From Guadua angustifolia (taxonomy: Eukaryota > Streptophyta > Magnoliopsida > Poales > Poaceae): 64,000 bases of DNA. The notes under the pieces are model-generated. The model worked only from the letters and a program-made list of their open reading frames with translations. It ran no database searches and had not been told where the DNA came from. Of this stretch, positions 33,782 to 44,578 are shown one piece after another. A program made the translations under genes and the position numbers. The stretch's first letter is position 1; every line of letters starts with the position of its first letter. Location of the stretch: contig CM070517.1 of NCBI GenBank assembly GCA_036346375.1, forward strand, positions 11,325,161 through 11,389,160, given 5' to 3'.

Positions 33782-36700
33782 TTAGTATTTTTTTTCATAC
33801 ATTCGCCGGGATTTTTACGCGCATCGCTCTTGCTAGCCGTAGATGTAAACCCTGACAGTTCACGGTCCTTATCGAAGGGCCCCACCTGTTTAAATTTGGT
33901 TCATGAAACTCGCCTTTTGAATTCGACCTCATCATAAATAAAGCCGACGAGTTGTTCTTGAATTGCTCTCACTCGTGCGGTGAGAGTTCGAACCTTATTC
34001 GCCAAATATTGAGGCACCTGTCGTTAAGTCATTAACTAATCAATACTTAAATTTGTACAAGATATATGGAGTACCTATACATCATTAAAGCTAGTAATTA
34101 TATTTACTCACCCCTTGGTTGCCTTTTAGCATGCGGTCGGCGGCTCCGGTTTGGATGTGCATAAACTCACATACATAGTAGCCGCATAAATTGTTACCCG
34201 GCGGCTGAGTCAAGATCTGCGGTGGAAAAGTTGAAAGCGTGAAATGGATGCAAGGAAATTAAGTTAACTAACTAAAAAGCTAGTATTATGATATCATTAC
34301 CCGAGAGACAATTGTAATGTCAAATTTCTCCTTGAATCATACGTTTTTATGCGGAACCATGTAAATGCACTACACATGTGATTCTGAATTGTACATGATT
34401 AGAATTTTTTCAAATTGAAGGAAATAGAACTAATACGATAATGAAAGGAACAAGGATTAATACGGTTGAGCATGTCGATAAAGTTTTGATACTTTTCAAT
34501 TTGGTCTCCTTTGCGAGTCCATAATTGTGATCGAGCTCACGATCTAGCTCGATCATAAGAAGAATCGATGAAAACTATACATAGATATGTCAGCGTAGAT
34601 AACTAATTAGTTCTAACATCGTGTTATGAAAAGGAGTAGAATGAGGTGATGCGAAAACACGTGCTCAAATGAGTAGGCTAGATATATCTTTGACTTATAT
34701 CTTTGACCCATTAGCGCATTGAATCGTTAGTCTCTGTTTAAGCTTGGGTGGTCTCTAGCGGTTGTCCGTTGATAACTCTGGGTCCATGAAGCCTATGTCG
34801 AAAATCGATCCTTGGCATCTTTGTATCTCCATGCTACATAAGAAATTAGTTAGGCTTGCAAGTTAGTATAGTACAAGGAAGTGCACGATAGTTTTTGCAA
34901 ATAATTAAGGCACTTACGAGTCCGACAACCCAACAAGCTAAAAGTGAGGCGGTATGCGGTATAGATCATATATGTAGTCCCATTAGACATAAAATTCACC
35001 TTCACTGCGAAAAAAATCTTATTGCTTAAACTTGACAGCGAACAACTGTAGACCATGCTTGGTCACGTCCAATTACTATTCATGAAATTGCCGCATCTTT
35101 GTAGATTAGTGGGTAGCTCCTCACTCCTGACCAATGATCGCCCACTTTAAATGGCCATCTTACTTGAGGCAAACTCAATCTTCTTGGTGCCTAATATTTG
35201 ATCTGCATCAAGGCGGTTTCATTGAAGAATTGTAGCATCTCCTTACCCTTCCTCTCGGTGACATCTTCTTCTTGGGGCATTCCTTACTCAATAATAAGCT
35301 TGTAGTTTGATTGGCGAGGCATTTCTTTTTATCCTTCAAATTTTTAATAGTTATTAAGCCTTTATGAAATTCTTACATGCGAGTTGAACCTTCTTCTCTG
35401 GTGACTTGGGTCTAGAAATTTAGTTACCTCTCCTTTTACCATCTTCTTGGTCTCCTCATCGTTCATATCATCGGCCGCTTGGAAGTTCAGCCCGACTTCT
35501 TGGATTGGGTGGAGGACCCGTCTTCTTGGGAGCTCTTGGCGAGCTGGCTTGTTTCCTTGGTGGCGCCTTCTTGGGAGGAGGCGTGCTTCTTGTGGCGCTT
35601 ATGTGCGCGGGAGGTGGTGTGAGTCGGCACCTTCTTGGGAGGAGGCGGGCTTCTTCGGGGCTTATATCGCAGGAGATGGTGTAGGAGACGGGCTTCTTGT
35701 TGGGCTTATATGCGTAGGAGGTGGTGTAGGAGTCGACGCCTTCTTGGGAGGAGACGGGCTTCTTGTCGGGCTTCTTCGCGGAGAGGACACGTCTATGTTA
35801 TCTCGAAAAATTATGTACCATTTGCGCCACAGGATGAAATTGTGTACTGCCTCTCCTAGCTTCGTAGTCCTATCACCTCCAGGAATTTCGAGGTCAAGGT
35901 CCTCGTACCCTGGGCAGACCTCCTCCACCGAGACCTTGGAGTATCCTAATGGTATCTGTTGGCCATGGATAAGCTGCCCCGGTTCCAATGGATGAGCCAT
36001 GCCGTCGGTCGCCTTGAAGAAAAGGTTCCGCGCTTGGACGTGCAGCCCACAAGGTGTCCGCTGCCTAATGTCGTCTACGGGATACTTGTCCAAGTCCGCA
36101 CAGCAGCCCACCGAGCGCCTTGTTGCCCGCTGCCGAGGCTGATGATGTTAGGATTACTTGGAGGTTCTTGGCCCATCTCGTATTTGTTGGCTCAAGGCTA
36201 GCTGCACCTCTCTTCGGATCTCTTCTTGCATTCTCTCCTGTGTTTGATTGAGGCGTTCTTCAAGCGCACTAAAATTGTTGTGTCTGTCGAGCCTTGCTCC
36301 TCGCCCGACTCCTATAGGTCTCGGCGTCTGGCCGAAACCAACCTTCCACGGGACAACGCCGGCGCCTCGTGTCGTCCGGGGTGCTCTTGATTTTGCGGGG
36401 CCCTTGTTAGCTCGTTGTTCTCCTGTTTGGCACAAAGCTACACAGGAAGACTCCTCGATGGGTGTACAAGCCTTTTGGCCACATCACTTAGCACCTCCAA
36501 ACACGGCATTCTTTGTTATCATCAAAAGCGCCGCCGTGACCATAGAACCAATGCTTTGCTTTGTCGGGCCAATCCATTGTTGCGAGTGCGATACCCTTAA
36601 GCTAGAGTCTGTTCCCTCTTCTCCCATTTTGGTATTGCATGGCGGTAACCACTAGGGCGAGTCGGTGGTGATAATTCTTCTTCTGTGCATTGACTTATTC

Positions 36701-37391
36701 TTCTCCTCAAACTTTGACCTTCGTCAGAAGTCTTGTAGTTCTAAGCGCATCCTAGTGATCTTGCAACTTTGGGTGCTTGTTGAAGTAGGGCGTTCGATTC
36801 TTCTTGATATACTCGTGTTCGACTTCTTTTTATAAGTGCGGAATCGACCGCCATCTTCTTGAGAGTGTAACTCTTCACCTTCTTTTCGGTCCCTTGGGGA
36901 AGATGAATGTCTCCTTCACATCGTTCCAAAGCATGTTCTTCGTATCTTGAGGACTGATCCCATTTGCTATGCTAATTGGCACGTGGTCCCTAACGTGGGC
37001 GCGCATGCGAATTGAGCGCCCAAGCGCCCGAGGGTGCAAGAGGTCGGCCGTCTCGCCGACTTCGGTGACAACATGTCTTGCCTTCGACTTCTTGCTTGGA
37101 CCTCGCTTACGTGATTGCTGCTTGGTTGGTGATCTGAAAGCATGGTACAATCATGAGCAATTCGAGAATGTTGGCTTAGCACGATAGTGGAACAAACAAT
37201 CATGAATGTGACTAATTGTTACCTCGCTTGACCTCTTAGTGCTCTGCTGGCCTCATCGTGCTCTCTGACCTCATCGGCCTCGGTGGCCTTGGCGGCCATG
37301 AGGGTAGTCTGCGACTCCATGATCTCATGACCACCACATCCGAAATCAAACTTCTCATAAATTCTTCTTGATCAAATCTTTCATCGTCCAT
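33782..37391 (-). pseudogene. CACTA ORF2 protein of element C (DUF8039 and Ulp1-like)
   Basis: Minus-strand, multi-exon, start MDDERFDQEEFMRSL at 37391. Then: GPSKKSKARHVVTEVGETAD (about 37095) and an En/Spm-type region (KETFIFPKGP, about 36910); REVQLALSQQ (about 36200); DUF8039-type domain at 36111-35810 (QRTPCGLHVQARNLFFKA, PLGYSKVSVEEV, WRKWYIIFRDN), the best preserved of the family-1 copies; then a Pro/Ser/Thr-rich linker (35800-35660). Protease exons lie at about 34560-34470 (FFLMIELDREL, ITIMDS) and 34215-34120 (QPPGNNLCGYYVCEFMH), with the Gln and Cys of the Ulp1/C48 active site intact. The end near 33782 shares NPKGEFHEPN with element A. Frames are interrupted by small indels. Confidence 0.78.
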
Positions 37392-37559
37392 CGTCATTTC
37401 TTAGGCTAGAAGAAGCTTGAAAATTAACGAAAATAGATCACATTTCATGTAAAGTGATGGTAATACTCTAAAGCAGTGGAAGGCGGTGGGGAAGAGCGGT
37501 AGAGAGGATGGTGACAACGCCGAAGATGTTCTAATGTAAATCGGCCAAATACTATCGAC

Positions 37560-38335
37560 AAGTATACTTATACATATACATACAAATCTCACATATACGT
37601 AGAAACTTGACATATACATAGAAATTTCAAAATTCACGAAACTAGAATAATTCACATGATACATATTCATTTGACATGATACATATACATTTCAAACTTC
37701 ACATATACATAGAAATTTCACACATACATAGAAATCTCACATATACATAAAGCTGATGAATAAAAATAGAAATTTCAAAATTAGCGAGAAATTAGAATAA
37801 TTCACATGATACATATTCATTTGACATGATACATATACATTTCAAACTTCACATATACATAGAAATCTCACACATACATAGAAATCTCACATATACATAG
37901 AAATGATCAATAAAAATAGAAATTTCAAAATTAGCAGAAATTAGAATAATTCACATGATACATATTCATTTGACATGATACATATACATTTCAAACTTCA
38001 CATATACATAGAAATCTCACACATACATAGCAATCTCACATATACATAGAAACTAATCAATAAAATAGAAATTTCAAAATTAGCGAGAAATTAGAATAAT
38101 TCACATGATACATATTCATTTGACATGATACATATACATTTCAAACTTCACATATACATAGAAATCTCACACATACATAGAAATCTCACATATACATAAA
38201 ATGATCAATAAAAATAGAAATTTCAATCTTCCAACTACATCACATGATACATATACATTTGACATGATAGATATACATTTGAACTTCACATATACATAGA
38301 AATCTCACATATACATAGAAACTTCACATATACAT
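37560..38335. repeat. CACTA leader minisatellite (element C), ~149-bp unit
   Basis: Four or five copies with TAGAATAATTCACATGATAC starting near 37644, 37791, 37942 and 38090. Each contains smaller CACATATACATAGAAATCTC units. It is the reverse-complement counterpart of 4276-4765. Confidence 0.9.
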
Positions 38336-39469
38336 GTTGTAAGAGCAACTATCATGTTCTTAATAGATTTCGAGAGGCGGCTATATTTCCTCTTAGAAAG
38401 ATGCGATAATAAGAACAAGTTTGTATTGATTATTCCAAATAACGGTATAAGCAAATCAACACATCTCATGATCATTCAAAAGACATATATCTCAGCAATT
38501 GCATAAATGCAACAGATATGTCTTTCAAATAATGAATCATGTCTCCTATGGCAGTATGAAGGTAATTAAGTTTGATTGCTCTCAGATTATTGGGTTTAAA
38601 TGAAGATTTAGTATCTTCACCTCAATCACAAATGGGCTAGATAATTTAATTTAGTGACTTAAGCCTTGAACTCTTACCACCTTAACATGCACAGAATTCA
38701 TTAAACAAATGTTCCTTTGTTATAATATCAATTTAAGTTCAAGATAGCTAGAAACACATCGGTTTAACTACAAGTGAATGTCTATTCAGATCGGTATTAT
38801 AGCAACAAGGACAATAGATAGCAGGTTCAAATTATATTAGCTCTAAGTACTGACCGAATCAAACCACAGCGCCCTGACCCAGAAGTAGCACCCACATATA
38901 TAACAGTTTTAGATCAGTTCAACAAGAGGTGCTAATCGAATCATCTAAGCGAGACCAAACCAACAAATACTAAATTCAGATCATTAACAATTGAGCAATG
39001 CTATTCTAATCGGTAACCACGAAATCTTAGCGACAAGATCGAGCTACCACATGAAATCCAAATTATGCGAGCAGTGAAAATAATCAATAATTTCAATCAT
39101 GCAAGTCTAGCAGTTCAAGGCTTAGATCATTTCATTAAACGTCATGTTCATTAAGAAACCCAAATAACATCACAGAGCAATACCTCTCCCTTCCACCAGC
39201 AAGGATCAAATGTAGTATCTAAGAAAATATTTCAATCTTCCAACTACATACTCCCTCCAGTCCCAAATCAATCGAATCAATCGAATGGCTTTACCCAAAT
39301 AACATCACAGAGCAATACCTCTCCCTTCCACGGCAAGGATCAAATCGATATCTCGAGAAAATATTTCAATCTTCCAACTACATACTCCCTCGGTCCGAAT
39401 CAATTGAATCAATCGAATGGCTTTACGGTTTACCACTTAAACCTAGGTTGGCCGGATAGATGTTCTTGC
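38336..39469. other. Leader intron of element C ORF2, non-coding
   Basis: AT-rich, without genes. A ~134-bp tandem duplication occupies 39161-39430 (see separate entry). Confidence 0.5.
39161..39430. repeat. ~134-bp tandem duplication
   Basis: Both copies contain AATAACATCACAGAGCAATA and TTTCAATCTTCCAACTACAT, and end in AATCGAATGGCTTTAC. They differ mainly at CCAGCAAG versus CGGCAAG and CTCCAGTCCC versus CTCGGTCC. The ACTCCCTCC motif recalls Stowaway MITE ends, but no complete MITE is visible. Confidence 0.85.
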
Positions 39470-39747
39470 TCATACAAGGATTGAAGGAGGCTTTCTAGTA
39501 GGTGAGAAAGGCGGAGGCGAGGTCATCCGGCGAGAGGGCAGCGGCGAAGTCGTCGGGCCTTGATGAAAGTCGTCGGGAGGCGGGCGGCCGGTGGGAGTCG
39601 TTCGAGTGAGGAGGAGCGGCGGTGGGAGTCGTTGGAGGCGAGAGGTCGTCGGAGGTCTTTGCAAGCAGCGGGAGGAGGAGGAGATTGAGGAACAATGGCG
39701 GGAGTAGCAAAAATTGGGAAGAAGAAAGGCGGCGGGAGGATTTATAG
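39470..39747 (-). promoter_or_regulatory. TATA box and GC-rich leader of element C ORF2
   Basis: Minus-strand TATA box CACCTATAAATCC (about 39738-39750) is followed leftwards by a CT/GC-rich leader to about 39470. The Pro-rich open frames there do not join the known protein and are not called. Confidence 0.65.
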
Positions 39748-39749
39748 GT

Positions 39750-39990
39750 GCACCATCGGTCCGGTTGATGTATTCAAGCGGGGCCGATGTCTCTATCGAT
39801 ACTAGTTGGATACCAAGCAGGGATGATGACTCACATCGATCCGGTTGAATACACCAACTAGGAGTGATGGGTTAGCCTCGGCACAAGGAGCCCTAGGCAC
39901 TATCAGTCCTGGTTCGTGTATTCAGCGTGGCGATGACACACATCGATCCGGTTGAAGACACGAACAGGCAATAATGAAAGTTATAAAACT
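39750..39990. repeat. Internal copies of the subterminal repeat (element C spacer)
   Basis: Units of the form CATCGATCCGGTTGAATACA and CCAACTAGGAGTGATGG lie directly behind the ORF2 TATA box, as in element B (25803-26025) and the remnant at 1065-1190. Confidence 0.75.
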
Positions 39991-40029
39991 CAAAATAATT
40001 TAGCGCCCTTACTACTTGATAAGAAATCT

Positions 40030-40110
40030 TCCTCCCCTTGGCTAGCGCGAGGCGCTTGAGTGCGGGCTCTCCCGGCCGTGAGGTCTCGGGTTCAAGCCCC
40101 GCTCGCGCCC
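40030..40110 (+). other. tRNA-like (pol III A/B box) stretch
   Basis: TGGCTAGCGCGAGG resembles an A box, and GGTTCAAGCCCCGC a B box about 50 bp downstream. It cannot be folded by eye into a full cloverleaf and lies inside a CACTA spacer, so it is a tRNA-derived fragment at best. A weaker B-box-like stretch occurs in MITE E near 32560. Confidence 0.35.
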
Positions 40111-40735
40111 CCTAGCCCTTCTTTTTCTTAATTTACTATTTGTAATGACTTCTTTTTTATTTCTTTTTTTATTTGTTGTTTAACGATTGTTTCATTAAAC
40201 AATTTGTAAAATACTTTTACCACTTTAGATTCATTTAGCCTTTTTTTAATATTTCTTTTTTATTTACTATTTAACTATTGTTTCATTAAATAATTTTTAA
40301 AAATGCTTTTACCACTTTAGATTCATTTAGCCTTTTTAAGATTTCTTTTTTAAATGTCTTTGTTTAACTATTGTTTCATTAAATAATTTTTAAAATGCTT
40401 TTACCACTTTAGATTCATTTAGCAATCTAATATAAATTAAAATTATTTTCCGACAATCTAATATAAATTAAAATTTAGATAGTCTTTACAATATTTTTTC
40501 CAACCATCTAATATAAATTAACTTTATAGAAAATTGTAAGAAATAAAGTAATTTTTGTACTCTTATAATTCCATTGCAAATTGTCACCTTGTTATATTAG
40601 TACGGAGAATTTGAACAATATTGTTAGTAAAATATTAGTACAATTTGAGCGAGAAAATCTGACGAACAGCAGGAAAACCACTAGAGGAATGAGAAACTAG
40701 TATGTTAGTAGTCTATTACACCAAAAAAAGCAAAG
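40111..40735. repeat. AT-rich spacer of element C
   Basis: A ~120-bp unit with GCTTTTACCACTTTAGATTC is repeated about three times (40140-40430). A single copy follows (40430-40610) of the AT-rich repeat seen as three copies at 1225-2030. No gene. Confidence 0.7.
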
Positions 40736-40741
40736 CAATCC

Positions 40742-42086
40742 TTATTTGCTAACATACTTTGCTTTTACAAGTGATCCTTCATTATGATCATGGCGTCGTG
40801 GGAGAATCCTCTGTATCATTCGGGACACTAATGTCTCGTCCCCAGTGAAAGGAGGCAGCTCGTTGAGCGATTATACTCTTCTTCGTCGTGGCGCCCTCAA
40901 CTCAAACAATCCTTCTTTTACGGAAGAACCACATGGCGCCATGGTGATCGCTCTTGCTAGTCTTCTCATACCTTTTTTCGGTTTCTTTGTCCATGTCCAT
41001 CACATAGAATACTGTGTCACATCATTAGCGAAACACGAGCAGTTCGTCCCTATAGGCCACTTGCTTGAGGTCCACGGTTGTCATACCGTACTTATCGATA
41101 TCCACGGTTTGTCGGTTTGACCCATTGGCACGAAAGCAGAGGGACTTTTAATGGCCGTACTTTACGTCCTTCAATCAGGAGCCATCGACAAGGTGCCTTA
41201 GTCTTCATCGTCCTTACGGTCTTCCTTGTGCGGCATCATCTGGGCATGCGCTTTGTTATAAATAAGCGCTTCAGCAGGGGATTCTGGAAATACCACACCA
41301 CTTTAGCGAGAGGTCTCTTCTTCTTCTGTTGTCCCTCTACCTCACTTGGGTCATCGCGCCTGGTCTTATACCGCGAAGTTTTGCACACCGGACAAGCTTC
41401 CGAATCCTCATACTCATTGCGATAAAGGATACAATCATTACAACATACATGTATCTTCTGTACCTCCAACCCCAAAGGGCAGACAACTTGTTTGGCATCG
41501 TACATAGTTTTGGGCAGTGTGTTCCCCTCTGGAAGTAACTTCTTTATGAGGCAAACAACTCGTCGAATCCCTTATCAGACAATCCATTGGTACGCCTTCC
41601 ATTGCATTAGTTCTAGTGTGATGCGCAACTTTTTATGGCCACGTCGGCGGTTTGGGTACAACGGTGTTCCATGGTCCTCCATAAGTATTTGGAACTTTTC
41701 GTAATGTCTTTCATCGATGTATTCTCCCTCTTCATCATGCAGCATCTGGTCTAGGTCATCATCACCAAACTCCCCCAATGTATCTTCGAAAGAACCGTGT
41801 TGACTAGCGTCCGGGATATTGTTGTCCGCCTCTTCTTCTTCACCGTCTTCCTGTATAATCTCTTCTTCACCGTGATTGGTCCAACAGGTATAGTTTGACA
41901 TCAAACCTCTTGTGAGCAAATGAAAGTGAAGGTGGCTGGATTTTGGCCACTCCTTCTCATTCTTGCAGTCTATGCATAGACAACATATGTAGCAAGCGTC
42001 GTGTATCACATCGATCGCCTGAAGAAAATCTTGCAAACCGCAAAAACTCAGGGGGCGTCGGTCCATGTACATCCATCGCGATCCAT
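40742..42086 (-). pseudogene. Internally deleted CACTA TNPD-like transposase of element C
   Basis: Minus strand from ATG at 42086. The transposase-associated N-terminus (MDRRPLSFCGLQDFL, Cys-rich YICCLCIDCKNEKEW) and acidic region (EFGDDDLDQMLHDEEGEY) are present. The start of tnp2 follows: CPLGLEVQKIHVCCNDCILY, ACPVCKTSRYKTRRDDPSEV and KVVWYF at about 41500-41250. The sequence then jumps, near 41200, to the C-terminal end: KYGMTTVDLKQVAYRDE, a HVVL-like stretch and DHNEGSLVKAKYVSK, with TAA at 40742-40744. Roughly 1.9 kb encoding most of tnp2, DUF4218 and DUF4216 is missing compared with elements B and D, so the product could not be an active transposase. Such internal deletions are typical of defective CACTA elements. 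Confidence 0.82.
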
Positions 42087-42099
42087 CTACATTATGTTA

Positions 42100-42795
42100 C
42101 ATCAAGATAGCTGTTAGCTCATTTTCCGATAATGAATTGTTGAACCAAAACCTAAATATTAGCTAGATCCACACCTTCAATCCGAGCTAAATAATAATCC
42201 AAGCAAAATCTAAACTCACACAACAAGTTTTTGCAACCTACAAAAAGAATTGGTCGTCAGTGCGGATTGAAAATTACGAACAAAATTCACGACGACTTTG
42301 TTTGCAAATTCTGTTGAAATTGTAACACCTAAAATTTCCAAATTATTATTCAATCATTTATTTTTATTTTTTCTAAATCTCTAGCACTTAATTAATGATG
42401 TTTTCAAAAATAATTTCTTGATGGAAATTAAAACCAAAATTATACTAGAAGTAATTTTTCTAAGTTTAAAATATTCCAAAGTATTTTTGAAAACTTTTCT
42501 CAAATTTTGAACTCATTTTATATTTTCTATTCATATTTTTGATATTATTTTAATTAAGTAAATGAATTTAAATTTCTTCTTTTCCACATAACTATCGCCA
42601 TTTCAAGATCCCAAACTCCATGATTTTCATGCACCATTCTCCCCCAACTCGTGCAACCAAACCTCATCCTTCATCGATCGATGGAACTAAAACCTAAATT
42701 TAAGCTAGATCCACACATTAAATCGAGCTACATTATAATCCAAGCAAATTCTAAGCTTACACAACAAGTTTTTGTATCCTATTTGAAAAGATCAA
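42100..42795. other. 5' leader of element C transposase, non-coding
   Basis: Two diverged copies of an ~110-bp segment (about 42135-42245 and 42680-42780, sharing AGCTAGATCCACAC and ACACAACAAGTTTTTG) flank AT-rich DNA. The interval starts near 42321 with TGTAACACCTAAAATTTCC, a start typical of grass gypsy LTRs, but no matching LTR end or partner is visible. Confidence 0.5.
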
Positions 42796-42799
42796 GCTA

Positions 42800-43182
42800 G
42801 ATCTCTACATTCATAATCTTTCATCAATCATGGGAAAAGATCAAAAAATTTTCATAATTCAAGCAAAAAAAGAGGCTCCATTTAACACCAAATGAAGTGA
42901 GGAATGATGTTACTAACCTTAGTTACCTTGGTTGCGAGTAAAATGACTAAAATTTTGAAATTTGGGCAGCACCTCCCTCTACATTCATAATTTTTCATCA
43001 ATCATGGGAAAAGATCAAAAAAAATTTCATAATTCAAGCAAAAAAGAGGCTCTATTTAACACCAAATGAAATGAGGAATGATGTTACTAACCTTAGTTAC
43101 CTTGGTTGCGAGTAAAATGACAAAAATTTTGAAATTTGGGCAGCACCTCCCTCTACATTCATAATCTTTCATCAATCATGGG
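42800..43182. repeat. ~178-bp tandem repeats, left block (element C 5' region)
   Basis: Units begin CTCTACATTCATAAT near 42802, 42980 and 43151 and include GAGGAATGATGTTACTAACC and TTAGTTACCTTGGTTGCGAG. The array is interrupted by the gypsy element at 43183 and resumes at 55288. Confidence 0.92.
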
Positions 43183-43911
43183 TGTCAACGATTCGGGAAC
43201 CGGTCCCCGCCGAGCTTACTTGTTGAATGAGGGATCAACCTACGGCCCCTTTTTTGTGGGGGGGGGATAGCGTCAGAGTCCTCTGAGAGCCTACGGATCG
43301 AGTGGCCAAGACAACCGCAATGAGCGGGAGATTGTTTTTATACGGTTGGGTCTCTCATTTGGGGAGATAATGACCCTACGTCCAGTGATTGAATTGATAT
43401 GCGGAGGTGGGTTATAACGTGTTATGCTCTGCGTACGTGCGTGAAAAGTAGATGGAGTCGAACCCCCAACCCTTCGCGGGAGGAGGTATTTATAGGGGAT
43501 TACAGGCGACATAACATTTATTACATGGGGCGCGCTACTATTCCGAACGTTGGTGGACTATTCCCGCGCCTCCTGGCGGACGCATGGCGATGTGGGTATA
43601 GTGGGCGCAGACCGCGGCGGCACGGAAGTTGGTCGTGCAGCGCCTCGATCCGCATGGCATTTAATGCCACGCCGTCTTCGTAAATCTCGCCCGGCTTTTG
43701 GGAGAGGCCCAAGGTTCCTTCGGCGGATCGTATTGACAGGTTGTGAGCTCCCCGAGCTGGCCTGCTCGGGGATAGGCTTGACAAAGGATGGGATATGCTC
43801 GGAGGTCGGAACGCTGGGGGGGGGCTTCCCAAGGACAACGCCCGATCATGGGCATGGTCGACGGTGGCCGGGGTCCGATGGTCGTTTATGGGCAATAACC
43901 AATCCCCGACA
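43183..43911 (-). repeat. 3' LTR of the gypsy element
   Basis: 729 bp, read on the plus strand as TGTCAACGATTCGGG ... CCCCGACA. It matches 54558-55287 closely. A minus-strand TATA box (CCCCTATAAATACC) lies near 43490. Confidence 0.93.
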
Positions 43912-43930
43912 GCTAGCCCCCGAGACTTAA
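43912..43930 (-). other. Polypurine tract of the gypsy element
   Basis: On the minus strand TCTCGGGGGCTAGC directly precedes the 3' LTR; purine-rich tracts of this form are usual in grass gypsy elements. Confidence 0.7.
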
Positions 43931-44009
43931 GGGGGAAAAACGCCTCGGCGAGGCCTCCTGTAAGCCTCGGACTTTAGAAAGGGGTTGGTGCCGGCGGCGA
44001 AAGGTTACG

Positions 44010-44290
44010 CGCGCCCCGGCGGCCTTTGCTCGGGAGAAATCTCACAATGAAGACTCTTTGCATCGTCCGGGCAACCTTAGCCCAGGGAAGGACATCTTGT
44101 GTCGAAAAACTGCCACTGCATCCGAGCAGGCTTTGCTCGGGGAGAGGAGATCTCGCAGCAAAAAGCTACTGCGGCATCCGAGCAATCCTTGCTCGGGGAA
44201 GAAGGAAAAATCCCACGGCGAAGAGCTACCATGGTTATTTGAGCGACTTTGCCCGGGGACGGACGCGCTTATTCAAGGCCCGACCGGAAC
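44010..44290. repeat. ~55-60-bp tandem repeats upstream of the antisense gene
   Basis: Five units with GCCTTTGCTCGGGGA or a variant, beginning near 44012, 44071, 44126, 44182 and 44243; most share CATCCGAGCA and a GAGCTAC block. They end about 180 bp upstream of the TATA box at 44468 and could serve as upstream promoter elements. The open frames through them are repeat artefacts. Confidence 0.8.
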
Positions 44291-44467
44291 ATCGCTCGGA
44301 GGCGGGGCAGAAAAGTCGTGACGCTTCCTTCCCCGCGAAGCCTCACGGGTACGACTCTGACAACTTTCGGGAACCGCGCTACTGCAGGGCAGTTTTTGAA
44401 AACAGCGCCGCCACACGCCACTTACGGATAGGCGGAGCGGCTCCCCCGTCCGTTGGACTTCTCCGCC

Positions 44468-44475
44468 TATAAATA
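44468..44475 (+). promoter_or_regulatory. TATA box of the antisense gene
   Basis: TATAAATA within CCGCCTATAAATATTTGGCG, 111 bp upstream of the ATG at 44579. The following CT-rich leader (CTCTCTACAAACTTTTTCTC) looks like a plant 5' UTR. Confidence 0.75.
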
Positions 44476-44578
44476 TTTGGCGGGGACACTCTCTACAAAC
44501 TTTTTCTCTCTCCAAGCCTGCGATTGAACTCAGAAAAACTCCTAGACCCCCAAACCTCCTTCTCCTCCGATTCTCCTC

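Noticed and set aside
39240..39420. Possible Stowaway MITE (ACTCCCTCC motif)
   Set aside because: The motif occurs once per copy of a 134-bp tandem duplication, without a matching inverted end or TA duplication.
42321..42600. Possible LTR beginning TGTAACACCTAAAATTTCC
   Set aside because: No matching LTR end, primer site, partner or target duplication could be found, so only the suggestive start is noted.
43399..43930. Open frames in the gypsy LTRs, repeated at 54775-55285
   Set aside because: Present in both LTRs only because these are direct repeats; they do not resemble any protein and differ by indels.
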